From Rudaeicoccus suwonensis (GTDB lineage: Bacteria; Actinomycetota; Actinomycetes; Actinomycetales; Dermatophilaceae): a DNA stretch of 64,000 nucleotides. The first letter of the stretch is position 1; every line of letters starts with the position of its first letter. Of this stretch, positions 41,909-49,789 are shown piece by piece. The notes under the pieces are model-generated. The model ran no database searches, had not been told where the DNA came from, and saw only the letters and a program-made list of their open reading frames with translations. The stretch spans positions 1-64,000 of the forward strand of contig NZ_VIVQ01000006.1 in the NCBI RefSeq assembly GCF_007829035.1. The letters run 5' to 3'. The translations under genes and the position numbers were made by a program.

Positions 41909-42715
41909 TCAAGCCTGCTCGGACGCCGCAGCCGGAGTGGCCTGCGCCGAGGCAGCCGGCGTGGTCTGAGCGGACTGCGTGCTCTTGGCCGGACCAGCCT
42001 TCTTGGCGGTGGTCCGCTTCGCCGGAGCCTTCTTGGCCGGCGCCTTGGCGGTGGTCTTGGTGGCAGTGGCCTTGCCGGCGATCGTCTTGCGGGCCGGCTT
42101 GCGACCGGGCTTCTTGGCGGTCGGCTTGGCGGCGCCCTCCTTGGCGGCGCTGCTGCGGGCCGCGGTGGCGGCCTCGGCCTCGACCTTGCCGGCCTGCGAG
42201 CCGACCCGGCCGGCCAGGCTGGCGACGTTCTTGGCGGCTTCCTTGCGGGCTGCGAAGGCGGTGCTCACAGCGGTCCCCTGAGTGTCGCGCGCGGTCTTGC
42301 GGGCGGACTTGACCGCGGAGCGGCTCTGGTCGACCGCACTGTCGACACGCGAGGACAGTTTCTGCGCGACCGGCTGACGGCGCAGTTCGCCGATGACCTT
42401 CTCGCCACGCTCGGCGAAATCGAGGTAACCGTCGGAGAGTTCGTTGTAGGAGCTCTCGAGGTCGCCGGTAACGGCCTCGTAGCGCTGCGTCGCCCGCGAC
42501 GGCAGGGACAGCGCCTGATCACGCACGTCGACGACCGCGCCGGAGATGCGGGTCTGCACGTTCTTCGGCGACAGTTCGGTCAGCGCAGAGCCGGCGCGCT
42601 CGCCGACTCGGGTGAGCGCGTCACGCACGCCGGACACTGCGACGTCCGCCGCACCGACGAGTGCGTACAGCGGGGTCGCGTCGAGGTTCTTGCGGAGCTG
42701 GTCGGTGGCGGCCAT
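41909..42715 (-). CDS. HbhA-like coiled-coil protein with Lys/Ala-rich tail
   Basis: 268 residues. The N-terminal two thirds (to about 190) are amphipathic helix/coiled coil: LYALVGAADVAVSGVRDALTR, then YNELSDGYLDFAERGEKVIGELR, close in layout to mycobacterial heparin-binding haemagglutinin. The last ~80 residues hold a histone-H1-like Lys/Ala/Pro tail (KKPGRKPARKT, KAPAKKAPAKR), finally Ser/Thr/Ala-rich and neutral. The tail could bind polyanions, DNA or the envelope. The ATG is preceded by AAAGGA. An XRE regulator gene directly upstream and a DUF2516 gene nearby reproduce the Rv0474-Rv0475-Rv0476 neighbourhood. Its role here (adhesion, membrane or lipid handling) is unproven. Confidence 0.75.
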   Translation of the reverse strand: MAATDQLRKNLDATPLYALVGAADVAVSGVRDALTRVGERAGSALTELSPKNVQTRISGAVVDVRDQALSLPSRATQRYEAVTGDLESSYNELSDGYLDFAERGEKVIGELRRQPVAQKLSSRVDSAVDQSRSAVKSARKTARDTQGTAVSTAFAARKEAAKNVASLAGRVGSQAGKVEAEAATAARSSAAKEGAAKPTAKKPGRKPARKTIAGKATATKTTAKAPAKKAPAKRTTAKKAGPAKSTQSAQTTPAASAQATPAAASEQA

Positions 42716-42803
42716 GGCCGGTCCTTTCGTGGTACTTCGGTTCGCTTTGGGCAACAACATTTCTCGTGCACAGTCGGCGATAACCGCCTGTGCGACTCCT
42801 GCG

Positions 42804-43151
42804 TCAGTCCTCGACGAAAGAGTCGTAGACATCGAGCAGCACCTTGCGCTGCTTGTCCGTCAGGCGTGGGTCCAGCCGGATGGCCGCTCGCGCATCGGCC
42901 TGGGTCTCGGCGGCGTCCGGAGACGCTTCGAGAATCCCGGCATGCACGTACAACTGCTCGGCCGAGATCCGCAACCCCTTCGCGAGGGCCTGCAGGATCT
43001 CGGCGCTCGGCTTCTTCAGACCGCGTTCGATCTGCGAGAGATACGGGTTGGAGATTCCGGTGCGTTCGGCGAGTTGCCGCAAGGACAACTGCGCCTGCTG
43101 ACGCTGGTCCTTCAGGTAGCTACCCACGTCACCCACCGGATTCGGACTCAC
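42804..43151 (-). CDS. XRE-family helix-turn-helix regulator
   Basis: 115 residues from GTG (MSPNPVGDVGSYLKDQR). The HTH occupies residues ~10-65: QLSLRQLAERTGISNPYLSQ, then IERGLKKPSAEILQALAKGL. The C-terminal third (ILEASPDAAETQADARAAI...) is a helical extension seen in the Rv0474 group. The start follows CATAAT by seven bases, so the mRNA is likely leaderless. Two direct repeats TAGTTAGC, 21 bases apart, overlap its promoter and suggest autoregulation. It lies 88 bases upstream of the HbhA-like gene on the same strand and probably regulates it. Confidence 0.85.
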   Translation of the reverse strand: MSPNPVGDVGSYLKDQRQQAQLSLRQLAERTGISNPYLSQIERGLKKPSAEILQALAKGLRISAEQLYVHAGILEASPDAAETQADARAAIRLDPRLTDKQRKVLLDVYDSFVED

Positions 43152-43158
43152 GAGTAAC

Positions 43159-43200
43159 ATTATGCTTGCTGTAGTTAGCAAGTTGCAAGCCATAGTTAGC
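43159..43200 (-). promoter_or_regulatory. Promoter and direct-repeat operator of the XRE gene
   Basis: Minus strand TTGCAA (43183-43188), 18 bases, CATAAT (43159-43164). The plus-strand direct repeats TAGTTAGC at 43172-43179 and 43193-43200 are spaced two helical turns apart and flank the -35 box. A dimeric regulator bound to both would occlude polymerase. Confidence 0.6.
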
Positions 43201-43259
43201 GTGACCTCGCTCACAAGCCCTTGACAACCGCCGTTCCTGCAGTCGCAGGGTCGGGTGGA

Positions 43260-44303
43260 CTACGGCTCGACGATGACCGTCTGGGCCGCCGACACGGGAC
43301 CGGCATGCAGCACTGCCTGCGGATCCGTGGAGCGCTTGACCACAGCGAGTGCGACAGGACCGTCCTCCGCATGGCGAACCACGGACGTGATGCGGCCGAC
43401 CGGCCGCTCCCCGTCGGCGATCACGAGCTCGGCCCCGGCATCGGGCAGCACGTGCCCTGAGCCGTCGAGGTGCAGGAACACCAGCCGGCGCGGCGGCCGG
43501 CCGAGGTTGTGGACCCGCGCGACGGTTTCCTGGCCGCGATAACACCCCTTGTGCAGATGAACCGCCGTGCGCAGCCAGTCGAGTTCGTGCGGAATCGTCC
43601 GGTGGTCGGTGTCCAGGCGCAGACGTGGCCGCCAGGCCACCACCCTGAGGGCTTCCGCTGCCCAAGTGCCTGCCAGCGGGCGGTCGCCCACCTCGGCATC
43701 CAGTTGGGCACGGGGAACGATGAGCTCGCGCCATACCCGCGATTCGCCGGGGTGGGGGTTCGCCGCGGCATACGTCGCAGTGTCGGGCCCGAGCCCGGGC
43801 CACGGGTCACGCCAGGCGATCACGCCGCGGCTGCTCAACTCCGCTGCGGTCGACTCAGCATCGATCGGCTCACCGAGGACGGCGTACCGGTCGGAGACAT
43901 CGGCCACCTCGACGCGCAACATGAACTTCATCCGCTCCAGCCAGGCGACGAGCGCATCAGCGGTGCCGGGCTCGACCGACAGCCACGTCGTCGTGCCGTC
44001 GTCGACGACGTGCAGCGCGTGCTCAATGTGGCCGTGCGGGCTGAGTACGAGCGACTCGGTCGAGGTGTATGCCGCCAGGCCGGTCAGCTGCTGGGTGGTC
44101 ATCGAGTGCAACCAGGAGAGTCGGTCGGGCCCGGTGACGGTGACGACGCCGCGGTGCGACAGGTCGACGACGGCCAGGCCTTCGGACAGCAGTCGTTGCT
44201 CGCGCATCGGGTCTCCGTAGTGCGCTGCGACCCCGGCATCGACACCATCGCCGGACACCGCGCCGGGTCGGGCGAGCAGGGCGGAGGAGGTGTCGGCGGT
44301 CAC
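43260..44303 (-). CDS. ygfZ: Folate-binding YgfZ/GcvT-like protein
   Basis: 347 residues, GcvT-like fold. The hallmark KGCYRGQE motif is present (HLHKGCYRGQETVARVHNLG), with HSMTTQQLTGL in the N-terminal folate domain. YgfZ proteins bind tetrahydrofolate and support assembly or repair of certain iron-sulphur proteins, with the motif Cys essential. The GTG start (VTADTSS) is six bases after TACGCT, suggesting a leaderless mRNA; the longer reading would overlap the promoter region of the divergent LCP gene. It is transcribed divergently from LCP with 65 bases between the starts. Confidence 0.88.
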   Translation of the reverse strand: MTADTSSALLARPGAVSGDGVDAGVAAHYGDPMREQRLLSEGLAVVDLSHRGVVTVTGPDRLSWLHSMTTQQLTGLAAYTSTESLVLSPHGHIEHALHVVDDGTTTWLSVEPGTADALVAWLERMKFMLRVEVADVSDRYAVLGEPIDAESTAAELSSRGVIAWRDPWPGLGPDTATYAAANPHPGESRVWRELIVPRAQLDAEVGDRPLAGTWAAEALRVVAWRPRLRLDTDHRTIPHELDWLRTAVHLHKGCYRGQETVARVHNLGRPPRRLVFLHLDGSGHVLPDAGAELVIADGERPVGRITSVVRHAEDGPVALAVVKRSTDPQAVLHAGPVSAAQTVIVEP

Positions 44304-44368
44304 CGTTTCAGCGTACGTCGCGGCCGGACATTCTCCATCCAGCGGGCATCCCATCTACACTCCCGGCC
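44304..44368. promoter_or_regulatory. Back-to-back leaderless promoters (ygfZ / LCP)
   Basis: Minus strand: TACGCT at 44310-44315, six bases, GTG 44303. Plus strand: TACACT at 44356-44361, seven bases, ATG 44369. The two -10 boxes are only about 40 bases apart, so their -35 regions overlap and the two genes may compete for polymerase. Confidence 0.55.
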
Positions 44369-45493
44369 ATGACGCATGAGGAGCCAGGCGCCGAAGACCA
44401 CACCCAACCGGTGCCCGTCGACGCGGGTACCGACGCCGCTGCAGGGGGCGATTCGGACGATGTGAGCGAAGGGGGCGCAGCCGCAGGAACGGTCGGTGGG
44501 CGAAGCCGTCGCCCGAAGAAGAAGGCCGGCTTCCTCAAAGTCACCCTGCTGAGCCTGCTGTCGATCATCGTGATCATCGCCGTGGCCGTCGGCGGATTCG
44601 CGCTCTATCTGAACCACATCCTGGATCGCAACCTCACGCACGGCGTCGCCCTGCCCAAGAGCACCGTTCCCCCCGCCGCCGACGCAGGCAACTCGCAGAA
44701 CATCCTGCTCATCGGTACCGACACGCGCTCCGGGTCGGTGACCGACGTCTCGGCGGGCGCGCGTTCCGACGTCATCCAACTCGTGCACATCAGCAAGGGC
44801 TACAAGACCGCCCAGGTCATCCACTTCCCGCGTGACCTGTACGTCGCCATACCTGGCCACGACAAGAACAAGATCAACGCCGCCTACGCCTTCGGTGGGC
44901 CTGCGCTGCTCGCGGAGACGATCTCCGACCTGCTCGGCGGCGTCACCATCAACCGCTACGCCGTCATCGACTTCCAGGGCTTCGCGGATCTGACCAACGA
45001 CCTCGGCGGTGTCGACATCTACGTGCCACAGGCGTTCGACGAGCGCGGTTTCGGAGATTTCTCCCAGGGATACCACAAGATGAACGGCCAACAGGCACTC
45101 CAGTTCGTGCGTGAACGTCACCAGTTGGCCGAGGGCGACATCGATCGCGGCCGCGACCAGCAGGAGTGGATCAAGGCGGTGCTGAAGAAGACCCTCAGCG
45201 CGGGCACCCTGCTCAATCCGATCAAGCTGGCCGAGACCGTCAACGACCTGACGAAATACATGCAGGTCGACGCCGCAACCTCCAGCAGCGACCTGCGCAA
45301 TCTGGCGTTCAACCTGCGCAACGTGCGCTCGAGCGACATCACGTACTACACCGCGCCGTTCAGCGGATTCGGCAGCAACCCTGTCGCCGGGTCCATCGAC
45401 ATCGTCAACACGACCCAGATGAAGGCACTGGGTCAGGCGCTCTACCACGACAAGATGTCGACCTACACCTACGGAAAGAACGACATCCACTGA
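44369..45493 (+). CDS. LytR-CpsA-Psr (LCP) family cell-wall ligase
   Basis: 374 residues. An acidic cytosolic N-terminus (1-45), a basic patch (RSRRPKKK) and one transmembrane helix (~55-80) place the catalytic domain outside. LCP motifs: NILLIGTDTRSG, ARSDVIQLVHIS, VIHFPRDLYVAIPGH with the phosphate-contacting Arg/Asp, KINAAYAFGGP, and FVRERHQLAEGDIDRGRDQQ. LCP enzymes attach lipid-linked glycopolymers (teichoic acid, arabinogalactan, capsule) to peptidoglycan. They would act on the same class of polymer that the YfhO/GtrA cluster is expected to decorate. Promoter and start appear leaderless. Confidence 0.92.
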   Translation: MTHEEPGAEDHTQPVPVDAGTDAAAGGDSDDVSEGGAAAGTVGGRSRRPKKKAGFLKVTLLSLLSIIVIIAVAVGGFALYLNHILDRNLTHGVALPKSTVPPAADAGNSQNILLIGTDTRSGSVTDVSAGARSDVIQLVHISKGYKTAQVIHFPRDLYVAIPGHDKNKINAAYAFGGPALLAETISDLLGGVTINRYAVIDFQGFADLTNDLGGVDIYVPQAFDERGFGDFSQGYHKMNGQQALQFVRERHQLAEGDIDRGRDQQEWIKAVLKKTLSAGTLLNPIKLAETVNDLTKYMQVDAATSSSDLRNLAFNLRNVRSSDITYYTAPFSGFGSNPVAGSIDIVNTTQMKALGQALYHDKMSTYTYGKNDIH

Positions 45494-45506
45494 TCGAGGC
45501 AACCGA

Positions 45507-45519
45507 TACCATCGCTCAA
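45507..45519 (+). promoter_or_regulatory. Leaderless -10 region for the nitrobindin gene
   Basis: TACCAT, seven bases (CGCTCAA), GTG 45520, with no ribosome-binding site. Confidence 0.5.
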
Positions 45520-46023
45520 GTGCCGTTCGAACTCGACCTTGACCTGCCTCGTGACCTCGCTCCCCTCGCCTGGCTGATCGGCCGCTGGGAGGGAGCAGGC
45601 GTGGTCGGCTATCCCACGATCGAGTCGGCGAACTTCGGCCAAGAGGTCATCTGCACCCATGACGGCAGGCCGTTCCTGCGCTGGGAGTCGCGCACGTGGT
45701 TGCTCGACGACGCCGGCGAGAAGGTGCGACCGCTCGCGACCGAGTTGGGTTTCTGGCGTCCGCTGCCGGACAACGAGGTCGAACTGCTGTTGACCCATCC
45801 GACCGGCATCGTCGAGCTGTACTACGGCAATACCTCTCCGGCGAAGATCGAGTTACGCACCGACGGGGTGCTGCGCAGCCCGGCGGCCAAGGAGTATGCC
45901 GCCGCGTCCCGTCTCTACGGCTACGTGAATTCGAACATGATGTGGGCGATGGACATGGCCGCCATGGGTGAGTCGCTGCAGAGCCACGTCTCGGCCGAGT
46001 TGAAGAAGGTCGGCAAGGAGTAG
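45520..46023 (+). CDS. Nitrobindin-like heme beta-barrel protein (peroxynitrite isomerase)
   Basis: 167 residues from GTG (VPFELDLDLPRDL). Family signs are APLAWLIGRWEGAGVVGYPTI (the GxWxGxG motif), CTHDGRPFLRWESRTW, HPTGIVELYYGN, and near the C-terminus LQSHVSAELKKV, whose His is the expected axial heme ligand. Bacterial and THAP4-type nitrobindins bind ferric heme and convert peroxynitrite to nitrate. The start is seven bases after TACCAT (leaderless), 27 bases downstream of the LCP stop. Longer frames through this region are artefacts of the LCP sequence. Confidence 0.85.
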   Translation: MPFELDLDLPRDLAPLAWLIGRWEGAGVVGYPTIESANFGQEVICTHDGRPFLRWESRTWLLDDAGEKVRPLATELGFWRPLPDNEVELLLTHPTGIVELYYGNTSPAKIELRTDGVLRSPAAKEYAAASRLYGYVNSNMMWAMDMAAMGESLQSHVSAELKKVGKE

Positions 46024-46055
46024 CAACCGGGTCCGCTGACCACGGCCGTGACCGG

Positions 46056-46844
46056 TCAGTGCGCCAGGATCCACACCGCGGCATACGCGCAGATGCCCGG
46101 CGCGAGGATCGCCGCGGCCCCGTAGGCCACTGTCGCCGCAGTCGTGGTGCCGTCGGCGTCGACCACGCGACGCACGGCCGCCGCCACTGCTGCAGCGATC
46201 AGACCGGCCAGCAGCAGAATGTTCCAGCGGGTGCCGGACGACAGACCCACGACGAGTCCGAGCACGGCACCCAGCGCGAGACTCACCGGCACCGACCATT
46301 CGGCTGCGTGCGTCCGCCCCAAGGTTCCGTGGACGAGCAGGCCGAGGCACGCCGCGCCCGCCGTCACCGCGACGGCTTCGGAACCGTGATGGTGGAAGGC
46401 TGCGGCGGCGTAGGTCGCACCACTGGCCAGAAACGCCAGTCCCAGACAGGTGCCGGCGATGGACAGCACCAGCGACGCGCGCCCGTCGGTGCGCACCAGT
46501 TCGTGCAGGAACGCCAGCACCAACGCCACCGCCAGAACGGCGCTCAGGGCGCGCATTCCGTCGTGGTGACCCGAGAGCAACAGAACCCCCGTCATACCGA
46601 CCGTGCCGATCGCCAGGACGATCGAACTGCCCGCGGGCCGCGGCGCATCGATCAGGACCGGCCAGCCCCACGACAGTCCCAGCCCGGCGACGGCGAAGAC
46701 GTAGGCGGTCACGTGGTGTCCGGCGATCGCGCCGACGATCAGGGCCGCGGCGACAACCACTCCGGCGACCAGGCTGACTGCGCCGAGCGAGATGGCGGAT
46801 CGGGTGGCAGGTGCGGCGGTCGAGGGTTCGGACACAACGCGCAT
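46056..46844 (-). CDS. Conserved integral membrane protein, function unknown
   Basis: 262 residues with about eight to nine hydrophobic helices and very little outside them, e.g. AISLGAVSLVAGVVVAAALI near the N-terminus and GAAAILAPGICAYAAVWILA at the end. A His-rich connection (AAAFHHHGSEA) lies near the middle. No family motif is recognised. The ATG (MRVVSEPSTAAP) is 7 bases past the stop of the MoaD-like gene, so the two form an operon. It lies divergently from glnR. A transport or permease role is possible but not shown. Confidence 0.65.
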   Translation of the reverse strand: MRVVSEPSTAAPATRSAISLGAVSLVAGVVVAAALIVGAIAGHHVTAYVFAVAGLGLSWGWPVLIDAPRPAGSSIVLAIGTVGMTGVLLLSGHHDGMRALSAVLAVALVLAFLHELVRTDGRASLVLSIAGTCLGLAFLASGATYAAAAFHHHGSEAVAVTAGAACLGLLVHGTLGRTHAAEWSVPVSLALGAVLGLVVGLSSGTRWNILLLAGLIAAAVAAAVRRVVDADGTTTAATVAYGAAAILAPGICAYAAVWILAH

Positions 46845-46851
46845 CCTTGCA

Positions 46852-47091
46852 TCACCCACCGGCGAACGGCGGGAGGACCTCGACCGTGCACCCGTCCGGC
46901 AACGGCGCCTCGCCCTCGACCCGTCGGCCGTCCACCAGCACCGACGCGACAGCGAACACGGGTGCCAGAGCAGGGTGTGCTTCAACAGCGGCCGACCGTA
47001 GTTGCGCCGCAGTGCTCGCCGTGACGGACTCCTGCGTGACGCCGGCCGCAGCAGCTGCCGCCGCCCAGTAGCGCACCGTGATCCGTGCCAT
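46852..47091 (-). CDS. MoaD/ThiS-family ubiquitin-like sulfur carrier
   Basis: 79 residues, ending in PPFAGG: the Gly-Gly C-terminus that is adenylated and thiocarboxylated in this family. The beta-grasp pattern is visible (ITVRYWAAAAAAAG, then VLVDGRRVEGEAPLPDGCTVEVLPP). Proteins of this type give sulfur to molybdopterin or to other biosynthetic enzymes. The ATG has GGAG nearby. No molybdopterin or thiamine genes are in the window, so the partner is unknown. It is transcribed divergently from glnR. Confidence 0.8.
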   Translation of the reverse strand: MARITVRYWAAAAAAAGVTQESVTASTAAQLRSAAVEAHPALAPVFAVASVLVDGRRVEGEAPLPDGCTVEVLPPFAGG

Positions 47092-47165
47092 CGCGTCTCC
47101 GTTTGTCGAATGTGGCGCGGCTCACGCCCGCGCCGGAACACGTCGAGGTTACGACGTTGTACCCG

Positions 47166-47179
47166 TATTGTTTTAGGGC
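47166..47179 (+). promoter_or_regulatory. Leaderless -10 region for glnR
   Basis: TATTGT, eight bases (TTTAGGGC), ATG 47180. Confidence 0.45.
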
Positions 47180-47884
47180 ATGGCCCGCCTGCTGCTCCTC
47201 ACCGACTCGCCTGGCGCGAGCATCGAGGTGCTTCCAGCGCTGGGCCTGCTGGGGCATCGGGTGCGGATCCTGCCGACAGATCCACAGGCTCTGGTCGATC
47301 CACCGGACTGCGACGTCGTGCTGCTGGATGCCCGTCGTGACCTGGCGAGCGCCCGCGGGCTGTCGCGCGTGTTGCGTAGTTCCGGTCTGTCAGCGCCCTT
47401 GGTCGCTGTCTTCACCGAAGGCGGGCTGGCCGCACTCACCGCGGAGTGGCAGGTCGACGACGTGGTGCTCGACACTGCCGGACCCGCAGAGGTCGAGGCG
47501 CGGTTGCGTCTGGCGTTGAGCAGGACCAGCACCGACGAGGACGACGAGCCGACCCGCATCACTGCCGGCGAGCTCACGATCGACGAAGAGGCGTATTCGG
47601 CCCGGATCCGCGGGCGCACGCTCGACCTGACCTACAAGGAGTTCGAGTTGCTGAAGCATCTGGCGGCCCACCCGGGCCGGGTCTTCACGCGAGCGCAGCT
47701 GCTGCAAGAGGTGTGGGGTTATGACTACTTCGGCGGCACCCGCACCGTCGATGTGCACGTGCGACGCCTGCGCGCCAAACTCGGCGCCGAGCACGACTCG
47801 TTGATCGGCACCGTGCGCAACGTCGGCTACCGCTTCGTCGGCGCGGGCGAGCTGCGGCACCAGGAACAGACCACCAGCGCCTGA
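47180..47884 (+). CDS. glnR: GlnR-type orphan response regulator (nitrogen control)
   Basis: 234 residues. The receiver domain has [20 protein letters not shown] and [11 protein letters not shown] with Asp50 at the site used structurally in GlnR dimers, but not the full acidic pocket for phosphorylation. The C-terminal OmpR-type winged helix includes [20 protein letters not shown] and [20 protein letters not shown], nearly identical to Streptomyces GlnR and Rv0818. GlnR is an atypical regulator without a kinase that controls nitrogen assimilation genes and, in several actinomycetes, interacts with phosphate control. The neighbours mshD and pst genes match the layout around Rv0818-Rv0820. Confidence 0.85.
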   Translation: MARLLLLTDSPGASIEVLPALGLLGHRVRILPTDPQALVDPPDCDVVLLDARRDLASARGLSRVLRSSGLSAPLVAVFTEGGLAALTAEWQVDDVVLDTAGPAEVEARLRLALSRTSTDEDDEPTRITAGELTIDEEAYSARIRGRTLDLTYKEFELLKHLAAHPGRVFTRAQLLQEVWGYDYFGGTRTVDVHVRRLRAKLGAEHDSLIGTVRNVGYRFVGAGELRHQEQTTSA

Positions 47885-48007
47885 CGGGCTTCCCGCACCG
47901 GTGGACGAGGCCGGACCGAAGATTCGGCAGCGCCATACAGCCCGCGCGGGGTTGTTTCCTGCCACCCTGAACAGCCTCGGGATCACTACCAGGAGGCAGC
48001 AACCGTC

Positions 48008-48856
48008 ATGTCAGCAAGAACCCGTCACACCCGCACAACCCCCATCATCGCCGGCGCTGTGCTCGCCGTCGCCGGCCTGGTCGGCGGCAGTATGGCGAAC
48101 GCCGATGCGCACGCCGGCCGCCCGCCGGGCACCCCGCCGCACGTGACCACCCGCGGCGACAGCATTCCGAACGTCACTCTCGTCGAGGACGCCATCACGG
48201 CGTACTACGGCTCGACCACGGTCGCGGCGCCGGCTGCACTGACCAGTTCGCTCGGGCTCACCACGCTCACCGAACCGTCGCCGACCGGCGCGTACGCCAA
48301 GGAGATGAAGGGCATCGAGTCCCGCCTGCAGAACCAGCTCGCGCACTGGCACGCGGGCAGGGGCGAGAAGGGCAAGCCTGCCGTCGTCTTCGACATCGAC
48401 GACACGACGCTGAACACCTATAACTACGAGGTGTATTCGCAGTTCGGTTATGTGCCGGCCACCAATGCGGACTTCGTCAATGCCGAGGCATTCCCGGCCA
48501 ACCCCGGCATGACCAGCCTGGTGAACTGGGTCAACACCCACGGCTACACGGTCTTCTTCATCACCGGCCGTCCGGAGACCCAGCGGGGCGCAACCGTCGG
48601 CAACCTGCAGAAGGTGGGCTACACCGAGGCCATGGGCCCGGACCGGTTGTTCCTGAAGAACAAGACCAACCCCCCGGCGTACCTGACGTGCGGGTCGACG
48701 TGCACGACGATTCAGTACAAGTCGGGCACACGGAAGTACATCGAGTCCGAGGGCTACAACATCGTCGCGTCGGTCGGCGACCAGTACAGCGACCTGGAGG
48801 GCGGCTACGACGACCTGCAGATCAAGCTGCCCAACCCGATGTACTACCTGCCCTGA
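48008..48856 (+). CDS. Secreted HAD-superfamily class IIIB acid phosphatase
   Basis: 282 residues. Signal peptide ~1-36 (ends ANADAHA). The phosphatase core begins VVFDIDDTTLNTYNYE, carrying the catalytic DxD; the second motif is VFFITGRPETQRGAT and the late SVGDQYSDLEGG holds the Mg-binding acids. The family (vegetative storage protein/acid phosphatase B type) removes phosphate from organic esters outside the cell. The ATG has AGGAGG upstream. Its position beside ppk and pst fits phosphate scavenging, although no PHO box was seen immediately ahead of it. Confidence 0.88.
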   Translation: MSARTRHTRTTPIIAGAVLAVAGLVGGSMANADAHAGRPPGTPPHVTTRGDSIPNVTLVEDAITAYYGSTTVAAPAALTSSLGLTTLTEPSPTGAYAKEMKGIESRLQNQLAHWHAGRGEKGKPAVVFDIDDTTLNTYNYEVYSQFGYVPATNADFVNAEAFPANPGMTSLVNWVNTHGYTVFFITGRPETQRGATVGNLQKVGYTEAMGPDRLFLKNKTNPPAYLTCGSTCTTIQYKSGTRKYIESEGYNIVASVGDQYSDLEGGYDDLQIKLPNPMYYLP

Positions 48857-48916
48857 CCGGGCACCGATCCGTCACCTGACACCGCCCGGCGGCGGCGAGT
48901 GCGGCAGCATGGCAGG

Positions 48917-49765
48917 GTGCTGACTCCCACCCAGTTCCTCGCCATCGCTGACCGCGCCGCCGCCGCCGACGGTGTCGACCCGCTGTCCGAGACGACCAGG
49001 CTGAGCCTGCGCCGAGATGGCGCATCGGTGGTGGGCGCACCCCGCGGGGAGGCCGGCGGGGCGTTCGTCGCCGACGACGGATCGGTCGAGCTGTGCGTCG
49101 ACCCGGACATGCGTCGACGTGGACTCGGCTCGGCGATCGCGGCCGAGGTACTCGCACAGCACCCCGGGTCGAAGTTCTGGGCGCACGCGAATCTGCCTGC
49201 TGCGCAAGCACTCTCGCGATCTCTGCAACTGACCGTTGTGCGCAGCCTGTGGCGGATGGGCCGCCCCGTCGACGGTGAGCCGGCCGTCACGGCGCCGGTG
49301 CTGCCGGACGGTTTCACTGCCCGGCCCTTCGAGGTCGGTCGCGACGAGGACGCCTGGCTAGCGGTGAACTCCGCGGCATTCGTGCACCATCCCGAGCAGG
49401 GCCGGATGACCCGCGCCGACCTGGCTGAACGGATGGCGGAGCCGTGGTTCGACCCGAACGGCCTGCTGCTGATCCAGGACAGCTCCACCGGCGCCCTGGC
49501 GGCCTCGCACTGGACCAAGGTCGAAGCCGGACAGCGCGACGAGGGCGAGGTGTATGTCGTGGCCGTCGCCCCGGCATACCAAGGGCGTGGGCTCGGGCGT
49601 GCCGTCACAGCACTCGGGCTGGAGCATCTGAAATCTGTTGGTGTGCAAGAGATTTCGCTATATGTCGAAGGCGACAACACGGCGGCGGTGGCGACATACA
49701 GTCGCCTCGGCTTCACCCGGACGGGCATCGACGTGATGTATGCGCTCCCGAGTGGTGCGCATTGA
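48917..49765 (+). CDS. mshD: Mycothiol synthase (tandem GNAT acetyltransferase)
   Basis: 282 residues, two GNAT domains. The N-terminal one is degenerate (VELCVDPDMRRRGLGSAIAA); the C-terminal one is active-like, with EVYVVAVAPAYQGRGLGRAV as the acetyl-CoA loop and SLYVEGDNTAAVATYSRLGF. MshD acetylates cysteinyl-glucosaminyl-inositol to finish mycothiol, the low-molecular thiol of actinobacteria. The GTG start (VLTPTQFLAIADRA) is chosen over an upstream ATG because family members begin there. It lies between a phosphatase and ppk and, as in mycobacteria, close to glnR and pst genes. Confidence 0.88.
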   Translation: MLTPTQFLAIADRAAAADGVDPLSETTRLSLRRDGASVVGAPRGEAGGAFVADDGSVELCVDPDMRRRGLGSAIAAEVLAQHPGSKFWAHANLPAAQALSRSLQLTVVRSLWRMGRPVDGEPAVTAPVLPDGFTARPFEVGRDEDAWLAVNSAAFVHHPEQGRMTRADLAERMAEPWFDPNGLLLIQDSSTGALAASHWTKVEAGQRDEGEVYVVAVAPAYQGRGLGRAVTALGLEHLKSVGVQEISLYVEGDNTAAVATYSRLGFTRTGIDVMYALPSGAH

Positions 49766-49789
49766 CGCGGGCTTTGCAACGATAGGCGC

